From contig NZ_LMUR01000018.1 of assembly GCF_009765825.1 (NCBI RefSeq), forward strand, positions 1,361,678 through 1,425,677: a stretch of DNA of 64,000 nt. The letters are read 5' to 3'. The stretch is from Granulicella sp. L60. Its GTDB lineage: Bacteria > Acidobacteriota > Terriglobia > Terriglobales > Acidobacteriaceae. A program made the position numbers and the translations under genes. Of the stretch, positions 25,140 to 34,558 are shown piece by piece (position 1 is the stretch's first letter; the number at the start of each line of letters is the position of its first letter). Under the pieces are notes generated by a model. That model was not told the DNA's origin. It did not search any database and worked only from the letters and a program-made list of their open reading frames with translations.

Positions 25140-25697
25140 GTGCGCAAACTAGCCTTTACCCTCGTCCTCTGCCTAAGCCTCGCAACCTCTGCCTTCGCCG
25201 CCCCCAACGCAAAGGTCTACAGCTACACCCTTAAATCAATCGACGGCCAACCCACCAGCCTCTCTCAGTTCCATGGCAAGGTCCTCTTCCTGGTCAACGT
25301 CGCCAGTAGCTGCGGCTACACCCCGCAGTACAAGGCCCTCGAAGCGATCTACGAAAAATATAAGGACCGCGGCCTGGTCATCGTCGGCATCCCCGCCAAC
25401 AACTTCGCCAATCAGGAGTCCGGCACCGACGCTGAGATCAAGACCTTCTGCTCCAAGAAATACAACGTCACCTTCCCCATGATGTCGAAGGTCTCCGTCA
25501 AGGGCGCCGACCAGACCCCGCTCTACCGCTACCTCACCGACAAAACCGCCAACCCTGCCATCGGCGGCGACATCAAGTGGAACTTCACCAAATTCATCTT
25601 CGACCGCAATGGCAAGCCCGTCGCCCGCTTCGAACCCGCCACCACCCCCGACTCACCCGAGGTCGTCGCAGCCATAGAGTCCGCCCTGAAGCAGTAG
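25140..25697 (+). CDS. Exported glutathione peroxidase (thiol peroxidase of the GPx family)
   Basis: About 185 residues from a GTG at 25140 preceded by GGAGA. A signal peptide (KLAFTLVLCLSLATSAFAA) precedes the thioredoxin-fold core. The catalytic cysteine is in VNVASSCGYTPQYKALE (Cys rather than selenocysteine), the glutamine in IPANNFANQESG, and the tryptophan in IKWNFTKFIFDRNG. Bacterial Cys-GPx usually takes electrons from thioredoxin and removes peroxides; this one is predicted to work in the periplasm. A perfect hairpin at 25769-25798 follows 71 bp downstream. Confidence 0.9.
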   Translation: MRKLAFTLVLCLSLATSAFAAPNAKVYSYTLKSIDGQPTSLSQFHGKVLFLVNVASSCGYTPQYKALEAIYEKYKDRGLVIVGIPANNFANQESGTDAEIKTFCSKKYNVTFPMMSKVSVKGADQTPLYRYLTDKTANPAIGGDIKWNFTKFIFDRNGKPVARFEPATTPDSPEVVAAIESALKQ

Positions 25698-25768
25698 AAA
25701 CAACCACCGGCGTCGGAGAACAGTTCGTACCTCCTGCGTATCCGACCGTTGATTGATCTGCCGGGTGC

Positions 25769-25798
25769 CCCACCCTTCGCGCTGCTGCGAAGGGTGGG
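25769..25798. repeat. Perfect 12-bp hairpin, probable interspersed palindrome or terminator
   Basis: The arms CCCACCCTTCGC and GCGAAGGGTGGG are exact complements with a 6-base loop. It is not followed by a T-run. The unit (GGGTGCCCCACCCTTCGC...) has the look of a second dispersed palindrome family, distinct from the RAYT-linked REPs. Confidence 0.5.
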
Positions 25799-26152
25799 AT
25801 GTAGGATCTCAACCGGCGACGGCCGCGCTCCCGACTCCAAGGCCATTCCCAAAACAGGAAGCCAAAAGATAAATCCAGAAAACGTGTCACATCGTTCCTC
25901 ACCCCAAACGACGACCGCCAAATCACCACGCCCACCACGCAAAACACCACGAACGTACCAGCAAATTACCACGTAAAAACAGCCATCTTCTCCAAAAAAC
26001 CCAACAAATCACCACAAACTTGCCCGCCAAAAAAACCGCAACTTAACCCCAAAAGTTCGGCGGCCGAGTCCTTTACACCCTACTTATGCCAAAGACGCTA
26101 GTCTGATGTGCGCGTCGGTAGAGGATATAGAAGCCGACCGGCGGAGAGACCC
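25799..26152. other. Intergenic region with A/C-rich tract before the potassium transporter gene
   Basis: No supported gene. Roughly 25915-26050 is strongly A/C-biased on the plus strand, with many ACCAC and CCAAAAA units. I could not recognise a c-di-AMP or other riboswitch fold by eye. The last 15 bases contain the GGAGAG ribosome site of the transporter gene. Confidence 0.45.
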
Positions 26153-28015
26153 ATGTCGTTGTTCGATGTCCTCATAGGCAAGCCCCTGGCCACGACAGAG
26201 GAACGCGCTGAGCAGATCGGCCCAATTGCCGGCATCCCGGTATTCGGCCTCGATGCCTTGAGTTCTGCGGCATATGGTCCTGAGGCTGCGCTTACTCTGC
26301 TTATCCCTCTGGGTCTCGCAGGCATTCAGCACATTGTGCCGATCAGCTTTGCAATCATTGGGCTTTTGGTGATAGTGTTCTTCTCCTATCGACAGACAAT
26401 CGATGCCTATCCTCATGGCGGTGGAAGCTATACCGTCGCGTCAGAGAATCTGGGAGAGACGGCAGGTCTGTTTGCAGCGGCCGCGCTGATGATCGACTAC
26501 ATCCTCAATGCCGCTGTAGGAATTTCCGCGAGCGTTGGAGCGGTCATCTCAGCCTTCCCTAGACTCCAGCCACACACACTGGCGCTTTGCCTAACGATTC
26601 TCGCGTTACTAACGCTCGTCAATATGAGGGGAGTAAAGGACACAGGCTCAGCTTTCCTGATTCCTACTTACCTTTTCCTAGGAACGCTGCTTATCGTGAT
26701 TCTAGTAGGCGCATTTCGAACTTTAATGTCGGGAGGACATCCGATAGCGATTGTAGCGCCGCCAAAATTGCCAGCCACAGTCTCTTTCCTAAGCATATGG
26801 CTGCTGCTTAAGGTCTTTGCCAGTGGATGTACTGCGATGACGGGTGTCGAGGCGGTATCGAACGGTGTAATGGCTTTTCGCGAACCGACACAAAAGAATG
26901 CAAAGCGGACGCTCACCATCATCATCCTGCTTTTGATCGTCTTCCTCGCCGGGATAGCTCTTCTGTGCAGGGCCTACGGCATCGGTGCTACTGATCCGAC
27001 GGGTGTCGGTTATCAAAGCGTACTGTCGCAACTCGTCTCTGCCATCATGGGCCGCGGATGGTTCTACTATCTCACCATCGCGTCGATCCTGTCGGTATTA
27101 GCACTATCCGCGAACACTTCTTACGCAGACTTCCCCCGCCTCACCCGTGCCATCGCCCAGCGAGATTATCTACCACACGTCTTTCAGATTCGCGGTAGGC
27201 GTCTGCTTTACTCCCACGGTATTTATGCTCTTGTCGGCTTCACCGCGTTCTTGCTGATCATATTTGGAGGCGTCACCGATCGGCTCATTCCACTGTTTGC
27301 CATTGGAGCGTTTCTTGCCTTCACACTCTCGCAGGTTGGCATGGTTGTGCATTGGAAGCGTCAAGGAGGAAAGGGCGCCCGCCAGCGGATGGTTGTCAAC
27401 GGTGTGGGGGCGTTTGCCACCGGCATTACTCTCATCGTCGTGCTCGTCGCCAAATTTACGGAAGGCGCCTGGATTACCGCGATTCTCGTTCCTGCTCTAA
27501 TGATCTCGATGGCCGCTGCGAAGCGTCATTATGATCGAGTCAATCGAGACGTAGCTGTGGATTGCCCAATGAGAATGGATAATCTCATTCAGCCTCTGGT
27601 GATCGTTCCCCTTCATCGCTGGACGCGCATTACGGAGAAAGGGCTTCGCTTTGCAATGAAGCTCAGTGACCAGGTTCAGGCTGTCCATGTTGATGCGGAA
27701 GAGTGTTGCGACGAAGTAAAAGAGTTATGGCAACGTAATGTTGCCGAACCGGTCTTTAAATCAGGCAAAGCCGTACCTGAGCTTGTTTTACTTCCGTCAC
27801 CGTTTCGCTATGTGCTCGGTCCGCTCGTCGACTATATTCTGAAAGTCGAGCGTGAGCACCCCGAACGGCAGATAGCAGTTCTGGTCCCGGAGCTGGTCGT
27901 CAAACATTGGTGGCAGAATCTCTTGCATAATCAACGTGCTCAACTGCTCAAACTGATTCTCCTCGTTATGGGGAACCACCGTATTATCGTTATCAATATC
28001 CCATGGTATTTATAG
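26153..28015 (+). CDS. KimA-like APC-family potassium transporter
   Basis: 620 residues. An N-terminal segment (GKPLATTEERAEQIGPIAGIPVFGLDALSSAAYGPEAAL) leads into about twelve membrane helices with the KimA-type YPHGGGSYTVASENLG motif, and a cytoplasmic C-terminal domain of ~150 residues (VIVPLHRWTRITEKGLRFAMKLSDQVQAVHVD) is built like a universal-stress-type fold. Family members import potassium with protons and are often shut by c-di-AMP. The ATG at 26153 follows GGAGAG; an earlier in-frame start at 26108 is less likely. It stands alone. Confidence 0.8.
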   Translation: MSLFDVLIGKPLATTEERAEQIGPIAGIPVFGLDALSSAAYGPEAALTLLIPLGLAGIQHIVPISFAIIGLLVIVFFSYRQTIDAYPHGGGSYTVASENLGETAGLFAAAALMIDYILNAAVGISASVGAVISAFPRLQPHTLALCLTILALLTLVNMRGVKDTGSAFLIPTYLFLGTLLIVILVGAFRTLMSGGHPIAIVAPPKLPATVSFLSIWLLLKVFASGCTAMTGVEAVSNGVMAFREPTQKNAKRTLTIIILLLIVFLAGIALLCRAYGIGATDPTGVGYQSVLSQLVSAIMGRGWFYYLTIASILSVLALSANTSYADFPRLTRAIAQRDYLPHVFQIRGRRLLYSHGIYALVGFTAFLLIIFGGVTDRLIPLFAIGAFLAFTLSQVGMVVHWKRQGGKGARQRMVVNGVGAFATGITLIVVLVAKFTEGAWITAILVPALMISMAAAKRHYDRVNRDVAVDCPMRMDNLIQPLVIVPLHRWTRITEKGLRFAMKLSDQVQAVHVDAEECCDEVKELWQRNVAEPVFKSGKAVPELVLLPSPFRYVLGPLVDYILKVEREHPERQIAVLVPELVVKHWWQNLLHNQRAQLLKLILLVMGNHRIIVINIPWYL

Positions 28016-28279
28016 CCGGAGTTAGGGTGAGAGTCTCAACCTCGCGAGATCCACGACCATTCCTTCGCTAATCGACCAAGAGGCGTTCATTACTGAATAA
28101 AGCTGCCTCTGGCTTCGAACCGCCGACAATTTTTCTCTCCGGAAGCTAGCCGTATAACAGCTGAGATTTCTGCGATCTCAAGACTTCAACCACTTCACTA
28201 TAGTTTGTGATTCTAGACTTGGTGTAGGTTCTCAATATGTCGGTGAGCGGATAGCGCTCAGTGAGTACCTCATCGTCTT

Positions 28280-29860
28280 CTAGATCCATGAACACCGGTC
28301 TGGGGCATAGTCACTGCTCATGCTCTTTGTAACGGTTCCATTTCGCTGCCAAATCTGGCCGTCAGAAACAGTCTTGGCCAGATGATAGTTTATTGCTAGA
28401 TATTCCCGAAACGGTCCTAGGTTGTCTTTTGCGAGAGCGGGCTTAGTTAGCGCGGGATAGAGAAATACATAGCGCGTACGGTGAGCTGTCATAGACAAAA
28501 GCAATGCATCAACTTGTTGTGGGCGGGTAAATTCGCTTGTCGTTACAAAGTCTAGAGGTCCTGGGCTCTCTAAAGATAGGGCGAAAGCTGCAGTTGGGTC
28601 GTTAAAAAAAGTCTCGCCGGGGTTGGTATGTTGAGCGAGCCACCATATTTTTTCACATTGCTTGTTGGTGATAAATGCTGCCCGTCCTGTTGGCAGGTTT
28701 ATTATGTCGTGCTGATGCAGTTGTCGACTTATTGGGAGATACACGAGAGAGATTATCGCCGCAGCCCATAGAATGATTCGCATGTGCCGGTATAGGTCAG
28801 TAGATCGATCCAAAAACCAGATGCACAGAACCATAGCGGGCATGCTGACGGCACTTAGCCGAAGAAACGTAGGTGCACTCATAATCGAAATGAATAGCGC
28901 CATGCCCACAAAAGTAAGAAGAAGTATCCTTCTCCACTGTTGTTGCCCTATGCTTTCTTTATCTCGGCTTAGCCGAAATACGCATAACAAATAAATAAGT
29001 GGGACAATTGCATGAATAAATAAATAGGGGATGAGGGAAAAGAGATCGGCAACACTATGCGTCGGTGGCACCTGAAAAAAAGTTATAAGAGTGTTTCCTT
29101 CAACGTGGTGAAAAAACGCAACTGGAAAATAGATTGTCCAGTATGTCATTGTGCGTAAACCGACCAGATGAACATAATACCCGACAACAGGGGTTACTAC
29201 TGTGGCAAAAGGCACGCACAGCAGAAGTAGCTCATGGAACAGATACGAGCTTCGCTTATCTTCACGGTTTGTCCACATGAGATAAAAGGCGAACGCAAGA
29301 AAGCTGAGTCCCCCGTGAGTCTGGGTAAACAGCGTGGCGATGCCGCACAAAACTCCCACAGCGAGTATCCTGATCTGACTCCTGCCGCCCAACAACAGAC
29401 CTACAGCAATCATGACAAAGAGGGTGCTCCACCAATGGTGGGTGGCGTCAAGCGCGCTATTAAAATCGAATACAAGAAAGAGGAGTGCCGCCAATATTGC
29501 TGAAGACCCGCGGATAACTCTGCTGGAGATCCAGAGTACGATCCAACTAAGAAGAAGTCCCAGCACTAACAGTAGACCTTGCACCAACCACTGGTGAACC
29601 CCGAGGAGCCGGAAAATTCCGACATACAGCAGATCGGTTCCTGGGAAAATGAAGGTGAAGAAGTCGCGATAAGGTAGTTGTCCATGCAACATACGAAGAG
29701 CATGGAGGAAATAATGAGCTTCGTCGCCCAGGGTGATAAAAGGCGTAGCCGGTAGAAGAAATGTTCTCAAATAAAGGAACACTATCGAAGCAAAAGAAAA
29801 TAATAGAATCCAGATTATACTGAGGCTTCTTGGCTGTGAATCGATCTTGAGACTCTTCAT
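28280..29860 (-). CDS. Polytopic GT39-like (ArnT/PMT-type) membrane glycosyltransferase
   Basis: 526 residues with about 10-12 membrane helices. The first periplasmic loop has the acidic motif FITLGDEAHYFLHALRMLHGQLPYRDFFTFIFPGT, where the GDE is the likely catalytic/metal site of GT-C enzymes that use polyprenyl-phosphate sugars. A soluble C-terminal part of ~120 residues follows. Composition is more AT-rich than the core genes. It borders the JmjC-cupin block and may glycosylate its product, but that link is only positional. Confidence 0.65.
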   Translation of the reverse strand: MKSLKIDSQPRSLSIIWILLFSFASIVFLYLRTFLLPATPFITLGDEAHYFLHALRMLHGQLPYRDFFTFIFPGTDLLYVGIFRLLGVHQWLVQGLLLVLGLLLSWIVLWISSRVIRGSSAILAALLFLVFDFNSALDATHHWWSTLFVMIAVGLLLGGRSQIRILAVGVLCGIATLFTQTHGGLSFLAFAFYLMWTNREDKRSSYLFHELLLLCVPFATVVTPVVGYYVHLVGLRTMTYWTIYFPVAFFHHVEGNTLITFFQVPPTHSVADLFSLIPYLFIHAIVPLIYLLCVFRLSRDKESIGQQQWRRILLLTFVGMALFISIMSAPTFLRLSAVSMPAMVLCIWFLDRSTDLYRHMRIILWAAAIISLVYLPISRQLHQHDIINLPTGRAAFITNKQCEKIWWLAQHTNPGETFFNDPTAAFALSLESPGPLDFVTTSEFTRPQQVDALLLSMTAHRTRYVFLYPALTKPALAKDNLGPFREYLAINYHLAKTVSDGQIWQRNGTVTKSMSSDYAPDRCSWI

Positions 29861-30250
29861 GGTGATCCGCCCGATTTTCTGTATCGGAAGTCCTATTAGT
29901 GTGCGCAGCGATTGAACGGCCTGATTGGACCTGTATCTATGCCAAGCATAGAGTTAGTCTCCGGCTGGCTGAAGGGCCAGGATTCAGCATGCGCCGCCGG
30001 AGAAGTCGTTTGATCAACGTATCGCGCTGAGCGGTGTGTTCGCGCATGATGAGACTATGTCGAATCCAGTCAGGCCATGTGCGGCCTCCTCGTCGCGGAA
30101 AGTTGTTGGAAAACACATCAGCGACCGATGTCAGCGGAGGCCCCCATGCTGCTCTGAACTACATCCTGCCAGTCGTATAAACGGCTATACCATTACTTAT
30201 ATGGAGATGAAAGCCCACGATGAACGGAATAGTATGCGCCGTGACAAGAT
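29861..30250. other. 390-bp intergenic region between the GT39-like and cupin genes
   Basis: I see no supported gene, strong hairpin or repeat here. A short plus-strand frame at 30036-30284 has no ribosome site and runs into the cupin gene on the other strand. It holds the promoter side of the GT39-like gene and the 3' side of the first cupin gene. Confidence 0.5.
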
Positions 30251-31204
30251 TCAGCGCGATGCCAACGTCTCTACGATACGGTGATAATGCTGTCGTGCCT
30301 CGTTCTGCTCAGAGACGCTCGGACTCCTGTTGATGGAGCGTCGAACGTCTTGAAACACCGTGTAGAATTTGCTCTTGATATGGTCAATGAATGGGTATTT
30401 ACCAGGAGGCGAGGGCTTTAGTCCCGTGCGACGAAGATAGTAGTTCACCTTGAAGAGATTTTCCCAAGCGTGTTCGTGGAACTGAAAGTTAATATTCAGA
30501 CTCACAGAGACGTTGTTCCCGTTTTGCAGCCAATGAGGCGTGTTGACCGGACTATGTACACCGATCCCAGGACGCAGATGATAAACCAACGCGCGCGACT
30601 CGTATTGCGGCTTATAAACGGCTGAAAGATTATTGACCATCCAATAGTTTTCGAGCTCTTCATCAGGGAGTATGTCTTTGTCGGAGCGGTCAAAAAGGTG
30701 CATGTCCTTATCGCCCTGAATCTGTAGCAGCCACGAACACTCGCGATCAATGTGGTAGTCCGTAACGCGATTCGGTGAGGTGATGAAGAGAATGGCTTCG
30801 AACCATTTGATGTCTTCGAGGATCTTCTTCCCAGTAAGATTGAGAATGTCGCAAATGCAATTCTCGAAGACTTCGCGATATCCAGGTTCGCGTTCAATAT
30901 GTTTAAGGATGATCCAGGTCTGGCCAGACTCGATCTGGTTGATTAGGTTGGCAATGTCGCCCTTTGCCCACTCACGAAGATCAGTCTTTCCGCTTATCGC
31001 CTTCCCCTGATCTACATGGATATCACCTTTGGAATGGTGCGGATTTTCGCGTGCCGCGACCTGCTGTGCCAGTTTGGCCAGAGCAGGTAGTTGAAAGAGA
31101 GGGTTGTCTGATAACGCATGCTGAACTTCATGCGGTAGACGATTGAAGTTACGCGAAAATATTTCCGGGTCACATTGAAGGGCAGGTTTTGATGCAGTTG
31201 GCAT
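30251..31204 (-). CDS. JmjC-like cupin domain protein A (putative Fe(II)/2-oxoglutarate oxygenase)
   Basis: About 317 residues from the ATG at 31204, which has AAGGA at good spacing; the upstream ATG at 31243 is less likely. The cupin core has a HxD metal pair in NRVTDYHIDRECSWLLQIQGDKDMHLFDRSDKDILPDEELENYW and a distal histidine in LRPGIGVHSPVNTPHWLQNG, the arrangement of JmjC-type oxygenases that hydroxylate protein or peptide side chains. It is paralogous to the divergent protein at 31488-32393, with close to half of positions identical through the core by eye. Substrate unknown. Confidence 0.7.
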   Translation of the reverse strand: MPTASKPALQCDPEIFSRNFNRLPHEVQHALSDNPLFQLPALAKLAQQVAARENPHHSKGDIHVDQGKAISGKTDLREWAKGDIANLINQIESGQTWIILKHIEREPGYREVFENCICDILNLTGKKILEDIKWFEAILFITSPNRVTDYHIDRECSWLLQIQGDKDMHLFDRSDKDILPDEELENYWMVNNLSAVYKPQYESRALVYHLRPGIGVHSPVNTPHWLQNGNNVSVSLNINFQFHEHAWENLFKVNYYLRRTGLKPSPPGKYPFIDHIKSKFYTVFQDVRRSINRSPSVSEQNEARQHYHRIVETLASR

Positions 31205-31487
31205 ATGAAAGTCCTTTTTAAGGTAATCCCTAATTGCTGCCACAGATCTGACGGGCGACCGTTATCTTCAATCCTAATGATCTACCTCAGCTAAGCTGCT
31301 TGTCATTAATTAAGCATCGGGATCGTACGATTTGACAATTTCGTGACAAATAAAAGACAAGTTGCTTACTTATCAAATAAGCGCATCAATGGTCCGGATA
31401 TTATTATCAACTCATTGCTAGTTTCGCTATCTGGCATGCGCAGGCGAGGGTTGCAGCCACATAGCTCGAATAATTCAGGAGATGGTC
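31205..31487. promoter_or_regulatory. AT-rich divergent promoter region of the two cupin genes
   Basis: The 283-bp gap is AT-rich and contains a TTGACA at 31332-31337 facing the plus-strand gene, without a convincing -10, and a small inverted repeat (CTTAT/ATAAG) near 31369-31381. It presumably drives both cupin genes, in opposite directions. Confidence 0.35.
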
Positions 31488-32393
31488 ATGTCGACACAAA
31501 ATGCTATTGCGGGCCCAACGTCGAAAACATCAATCTTCGAGTTCAGCAATCCACGCTTTCGCGAAGACTTTGATGAGAGGCCGTTCGAGTTCAAGCACAG
31601 CTTCACTTCCGATCATCCTTTATTTTCGCGCGAACGAATGCGTCGTCTTCTTAATAACTCAACTACAAAAAATAATGTTTACTACAATGCCGGAGATATT
31701 CGTGTTGATCAACGCTGGGATGCCGTCCCCGAACGAACCAAACCGGTGGAAGAGGTTTTTGACTCATTAGAAAATTCTGGAGCATGGATTGCACTACTCC
31801 GAGTCGATCAAGATCCTGAGTACAACGTACTGCTTGAAGACTCACTAGCGGAGATAAAGAAATTAAGCGGACGCGAGATCGACGATGACAAAAAGACGCA
31901 GGAGGCGGACATCTACATTACCTCGCCGGGCCGCGTCACAATGTATCACATCGACCCTATCTGTAACTTTCTCATGCAGGTCAGCGGTGAAAAACAGATT
32001 CACATCTTCGATCGTAACGACCGCGAGGTGCTGCCTGAAGAGGATCTCGAGCGCTATTGGACGTTGAAGGATTATGCAGCTACTTATCCACCGGAACTGG
32101 AACATCGCGCCGAGGTATTCACCCTGCGTCCGGGCACCGGTGTTCACATTCCACTTAATAATCCGCACTGGTTGAAGAACGGAAACGATATCTCCGTTTC
32201 TCTAAGCATCAACTACCAATATAAGGATAAGCGACGCAAAGACGTTTATCAGGCAAATTATTATCTCCGCAAAATGGGCATGAAACCAAGACCTATGGGT
32301 AGTTCGGAGCTCGTTGATCAGATGAAGGTTTCGGCAGTCGGTGTAAGTCGAGCGGTAAGTTCAAAACTAAGAGCGCTAAGGCCAAAAACGTAG
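31488..32393 (+). CDS. JmjC-like cupin domain protein B (paralogue of A)
   Basis: About 301 residues. AGGAG lies 6 bases before the second ATG (31488), which is preferred over 31482. The HxD motif is in GRVTMYHIDPICNFLMQVSGEKQIHIFDRNDREVLPEEDLERYW, and the distal histidine in LRPGTGVHIPLNNPHWLKNGND. The N-terminal ~100 residues differ most from paralogue A, so the two may recognise different partners. The ABC exporter gene follows on the same strand after 178 bp. Confidence 0.7.
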   Translation: MSTQNAIAGPTSKTSIFEFSNPRFREDFDERPFEFKHSFTSDHPLFSRERMRRLLNNSTTKNNVYYNAGDIRVDQRWDAVPERTKPVEEVFDSLENSGAWIALLRVDQDPEYNVLLEDSLAEIKKLSGREIDDDKKTQEADIYITSPGRVTMYHIDPICNFLMQVSGEKQIHIFDRNDREVLPEEDLERYWTLKDYAATYPPELEHRAEVFTLRPGTGVHIPLNNPHWLKNGNDISVSLSINYQYKDKRRKDVYQANYYLRKMGMKPRPMGSSELVDQMKVSAVGVSRAVSSKLRALRPKT

Positions 32394-32571
32394 GCATACA
32401 ACAAATTGTGACTTCTTATGCGTAGCGCATTTTTTACGTACTCTCAAAGCCCAAAATGATTGCTCGTTGAAAGAGAGCTTCGATGCAGTCAATTGCACAC
32501 ATAGCCCCGAGCTCCTGGATGACTGAACATGGCCGCACATATATGGCTTTCAAAAAATGAAGGAAGCCGCC

Positions 32572-34368
32572 ATGAACTCCTCGCATCCAAAGCCAAGGTT
32601 GAATAAAGTAACCGGCCTGATCAGCAGTCTAGTGAGGCCACATCGCTTTCCGCTGGTCGTAAGTCTTCTGCTAATAATCGTGGAGCGCTTCTGCAGCTTC
32701 GCTGTGCCCATCTCCTCTCGCTACCTGATCAATGATGTTATGTATCAGCACCAAGCAAAAGATCTTCCGATAATCATCGGTGCGGTCATTCTTGCTACTT
32801 CTCTTGGTGCCCTCATTACCTATGTTCTGGATCGATATCTTGCCGTGACCGGCCAGCGCCTTGTCACGGAACTGCGCACTCAGGTGCAGGAGCACGTTGG
32901 CCGACTACCTATCTCTTTTTATGATAAAAACCGCACTGGCGCACTAGTAGCCCGAATCATGACCGACGTCGAGAGTATGCGCAATCTCATCGGCGCGGGC
33001 CTTCTAGATTTTCTCGGAGGTATCTTTACCGCAGTCATCGCCCTTGGCATCCTCTTGCGCATCAGCCTTCTCATGACTGCCCTGACTGTCTGTATCATCC
33101 TCGCCCTCGGATGGTTCTTGAAGCACGCCTTCGGAATTACGCGACCTCTTTTTCGTGAGCGTTCACGCATCAATGCAGAGGTAACGGGTCGTCTTACCGA
33201 GTCGCTTGGGGGCATACGTGTGGTTAAGGGCTACCATGCTGAAGCGAGTGAAGCCCGCATTTTTTCTGAAGGCGCTCACCGGTTGCTTGAGAACATCACC
33301 CTATCGATCAACGCGCAGGCGTTCATGTCGCTTTGCAAGACTATGGTCCTCGGTGTTGTCGCCGCCCTCATTATGTATCTCGGCGCAAAGGAGGTTGGAT
33401 CGAATCATCTGGACGTCGGCAGCTATGTGGAATTTACGATGCTACTAGCCTTTATGGTCGCACCCATAGTGATGTCGGTGAATATTGGTACCCAACTCAC
33501 TGAAGCTTTCGCCGGGCTTGATCGCACTTTGGAAGTTCTTAAAGAAGCCGAAGAGGACAGTGAGCCCACACGAACGCATCTCATGGAATCCGTCATCGGC
33601 CACATTGCTTTTCGCGATGTCACCTTCTCATATCTTCCCGGCAAAACTGTACTTCACGGACTCACATTCGATTCTCCACCCGGTACCGTCACGGCCCTCG
33701 TCGGTTCTTCGGGATCCGGCAAATCGACGGTCATCTCGCTGATCTGCGGTTTCCACAATGCGAACGGCGGCCAGGTGTCCGTTGACAACGTCGACCTTAG
33801 CACGATTCGCCTCGGCCGGTTCCGCGAGCAGCTGGGCGTTGTGTTACAGGAAACCTTCCTTTTTGATGGCACCATTCGGGAGAACGTTCTCTTCAGCCGG
33901 CCAGGGGCCACTACGGCGCAACTTCTCGAAGCTTGTAGGATTGCACGCGTCGATGAGTTCGCCGAAAGCTTTCCCGACCAGTATGAAACCATTGTCGGGG
34001 AGAGAGGGGTCAAACTATCTGGCGGACAACGCCAACGTATCTCGATAGCCCGCGCCATCCTTGCCGATCCGCGCATCCTGATTCTCGACGAGGCTACCAG
34101 CTCACTCGATTCCGAGTCCGAAGCGCTGATCCAAAGCGGCCTCAAACATCTCATGCAGGGTCGGACAACTTTCGTAATTGCGCATCGCCTCTCGACCATT
34201 CGCAGGGCTGATCAAATTCTCGTCTTAGAGAAAGGCCGAATCGTCGAGCGGGGCACTCACGAGTCTCTCTATCGAGAAGAGGGACGTTACTACGATTTCT
34301 ACACGCGACAGCATGGCGTGGAAGCCAATCTTTTTCTTGCTCCCGGCGAAGGCGACAAAATCATGTAG
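32572..34368 (+). CDS. MsbA-like ABC exporter (fused permease and ATPase)
   Basis: About 598 residues from the ATG at 32572, which has AAGGAAG upstream. Six membrane helices occupy roughly residues 20-320, then the ATPase domain with Walker A VGSSGSGKST, Q-loop VVLQETFLFDG, signature LSGGQRQRIS, Walker B ILILDEATSSLDS and the H-loop VIAHRLST. It is a half-transporter that should dimerise and export a lipid, glycan or peptide. There is no peptidase domain. It lies between the cupin gene and the outer-membrane barrel gene. Confidence 0.9.
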   Translation: MNSSHPKPRLNKVTGLISSLVRPHRFPLVVSLLLIIVERFCSFAVPISSRYLINDVMYQHQAKDLPIIIGAVILATSLGALITYVLDRYLAVTGQRLVTELRTQVQEHVGRLPISFYDKNRTGALVARIMTDVESMRNLIGAGLLDFLGGIFTAVIALGILLRISLLMTALTVCIILALGWFLKHAFGITRPLFRERSRINAEVTGRLTESLGGIRVVKGYHAEASEARIFSEGAHRLLENITLSINAQAFMSLCKTMVLGVVAALIMYLGAKEVGSNHLDVGSYVEFTMLLAFMVAPIVMSVNIGTQLTEAFAGLDRTLEVLKEAEEDSEPTRTHLMESVIGHIAFRDVTFSYLPGKTVLHGLTFDSPPGTVTALVGSSGSGKSTVISLICGFHNANGGQVSVDNVDLSTIRLGRFREQLGVVLQETFLFDGTIRENVLFSRPGATTAQLLEACRIARVDEFAESFPDQYETIVGERGVKLSGGQRQRISIARAILADPRILILDEATSSLDSESEALIQSGLKHLMQGRTTFVIAHRLSTIRRADQILVLEKGRIVERGTHESLYREEGRYYDFYTRQHGVEANLFLAPGEGDKIM

Positions 34369-34558
34369 ACAGGAAGAGGCTCTTTGGAAGCTTGCGATTA
34401 CTATCGTTATATTTTTCCTATAGATAAGTCGCATTCCTTTTCACGCTTCACGTCTTCCATGAAACACTTTATCGAAAATTGATCATGACATTCTAATGAC
34501 ACACTGCAGACTGTCCAGTGACATATGTGCCAGAGCGTAGCGATAGATTTAGCACATT

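Noticed and set aside
22984..25700. A prophage or integrative element between nrdJ and the transporter
   Set aside because: There is no integrase, att repeat or phage structural gene; only a RAYT, REPs and a low-GC gene pair are seen.
25915..26152. A c-di-AMP riboswitch upstream of the KimA-like gene
   Set aside because: The conserved helices of the ydaO motif could not be recognised by eye; a covariance-model search would be decisive.
30036..30284. An 82-codon plus-strand frame as a precursor peptide of the cupin block
   Set aside because: It has no ribosome site, overlaps the cupin gene's 3' end and shows no leader/core pattern.
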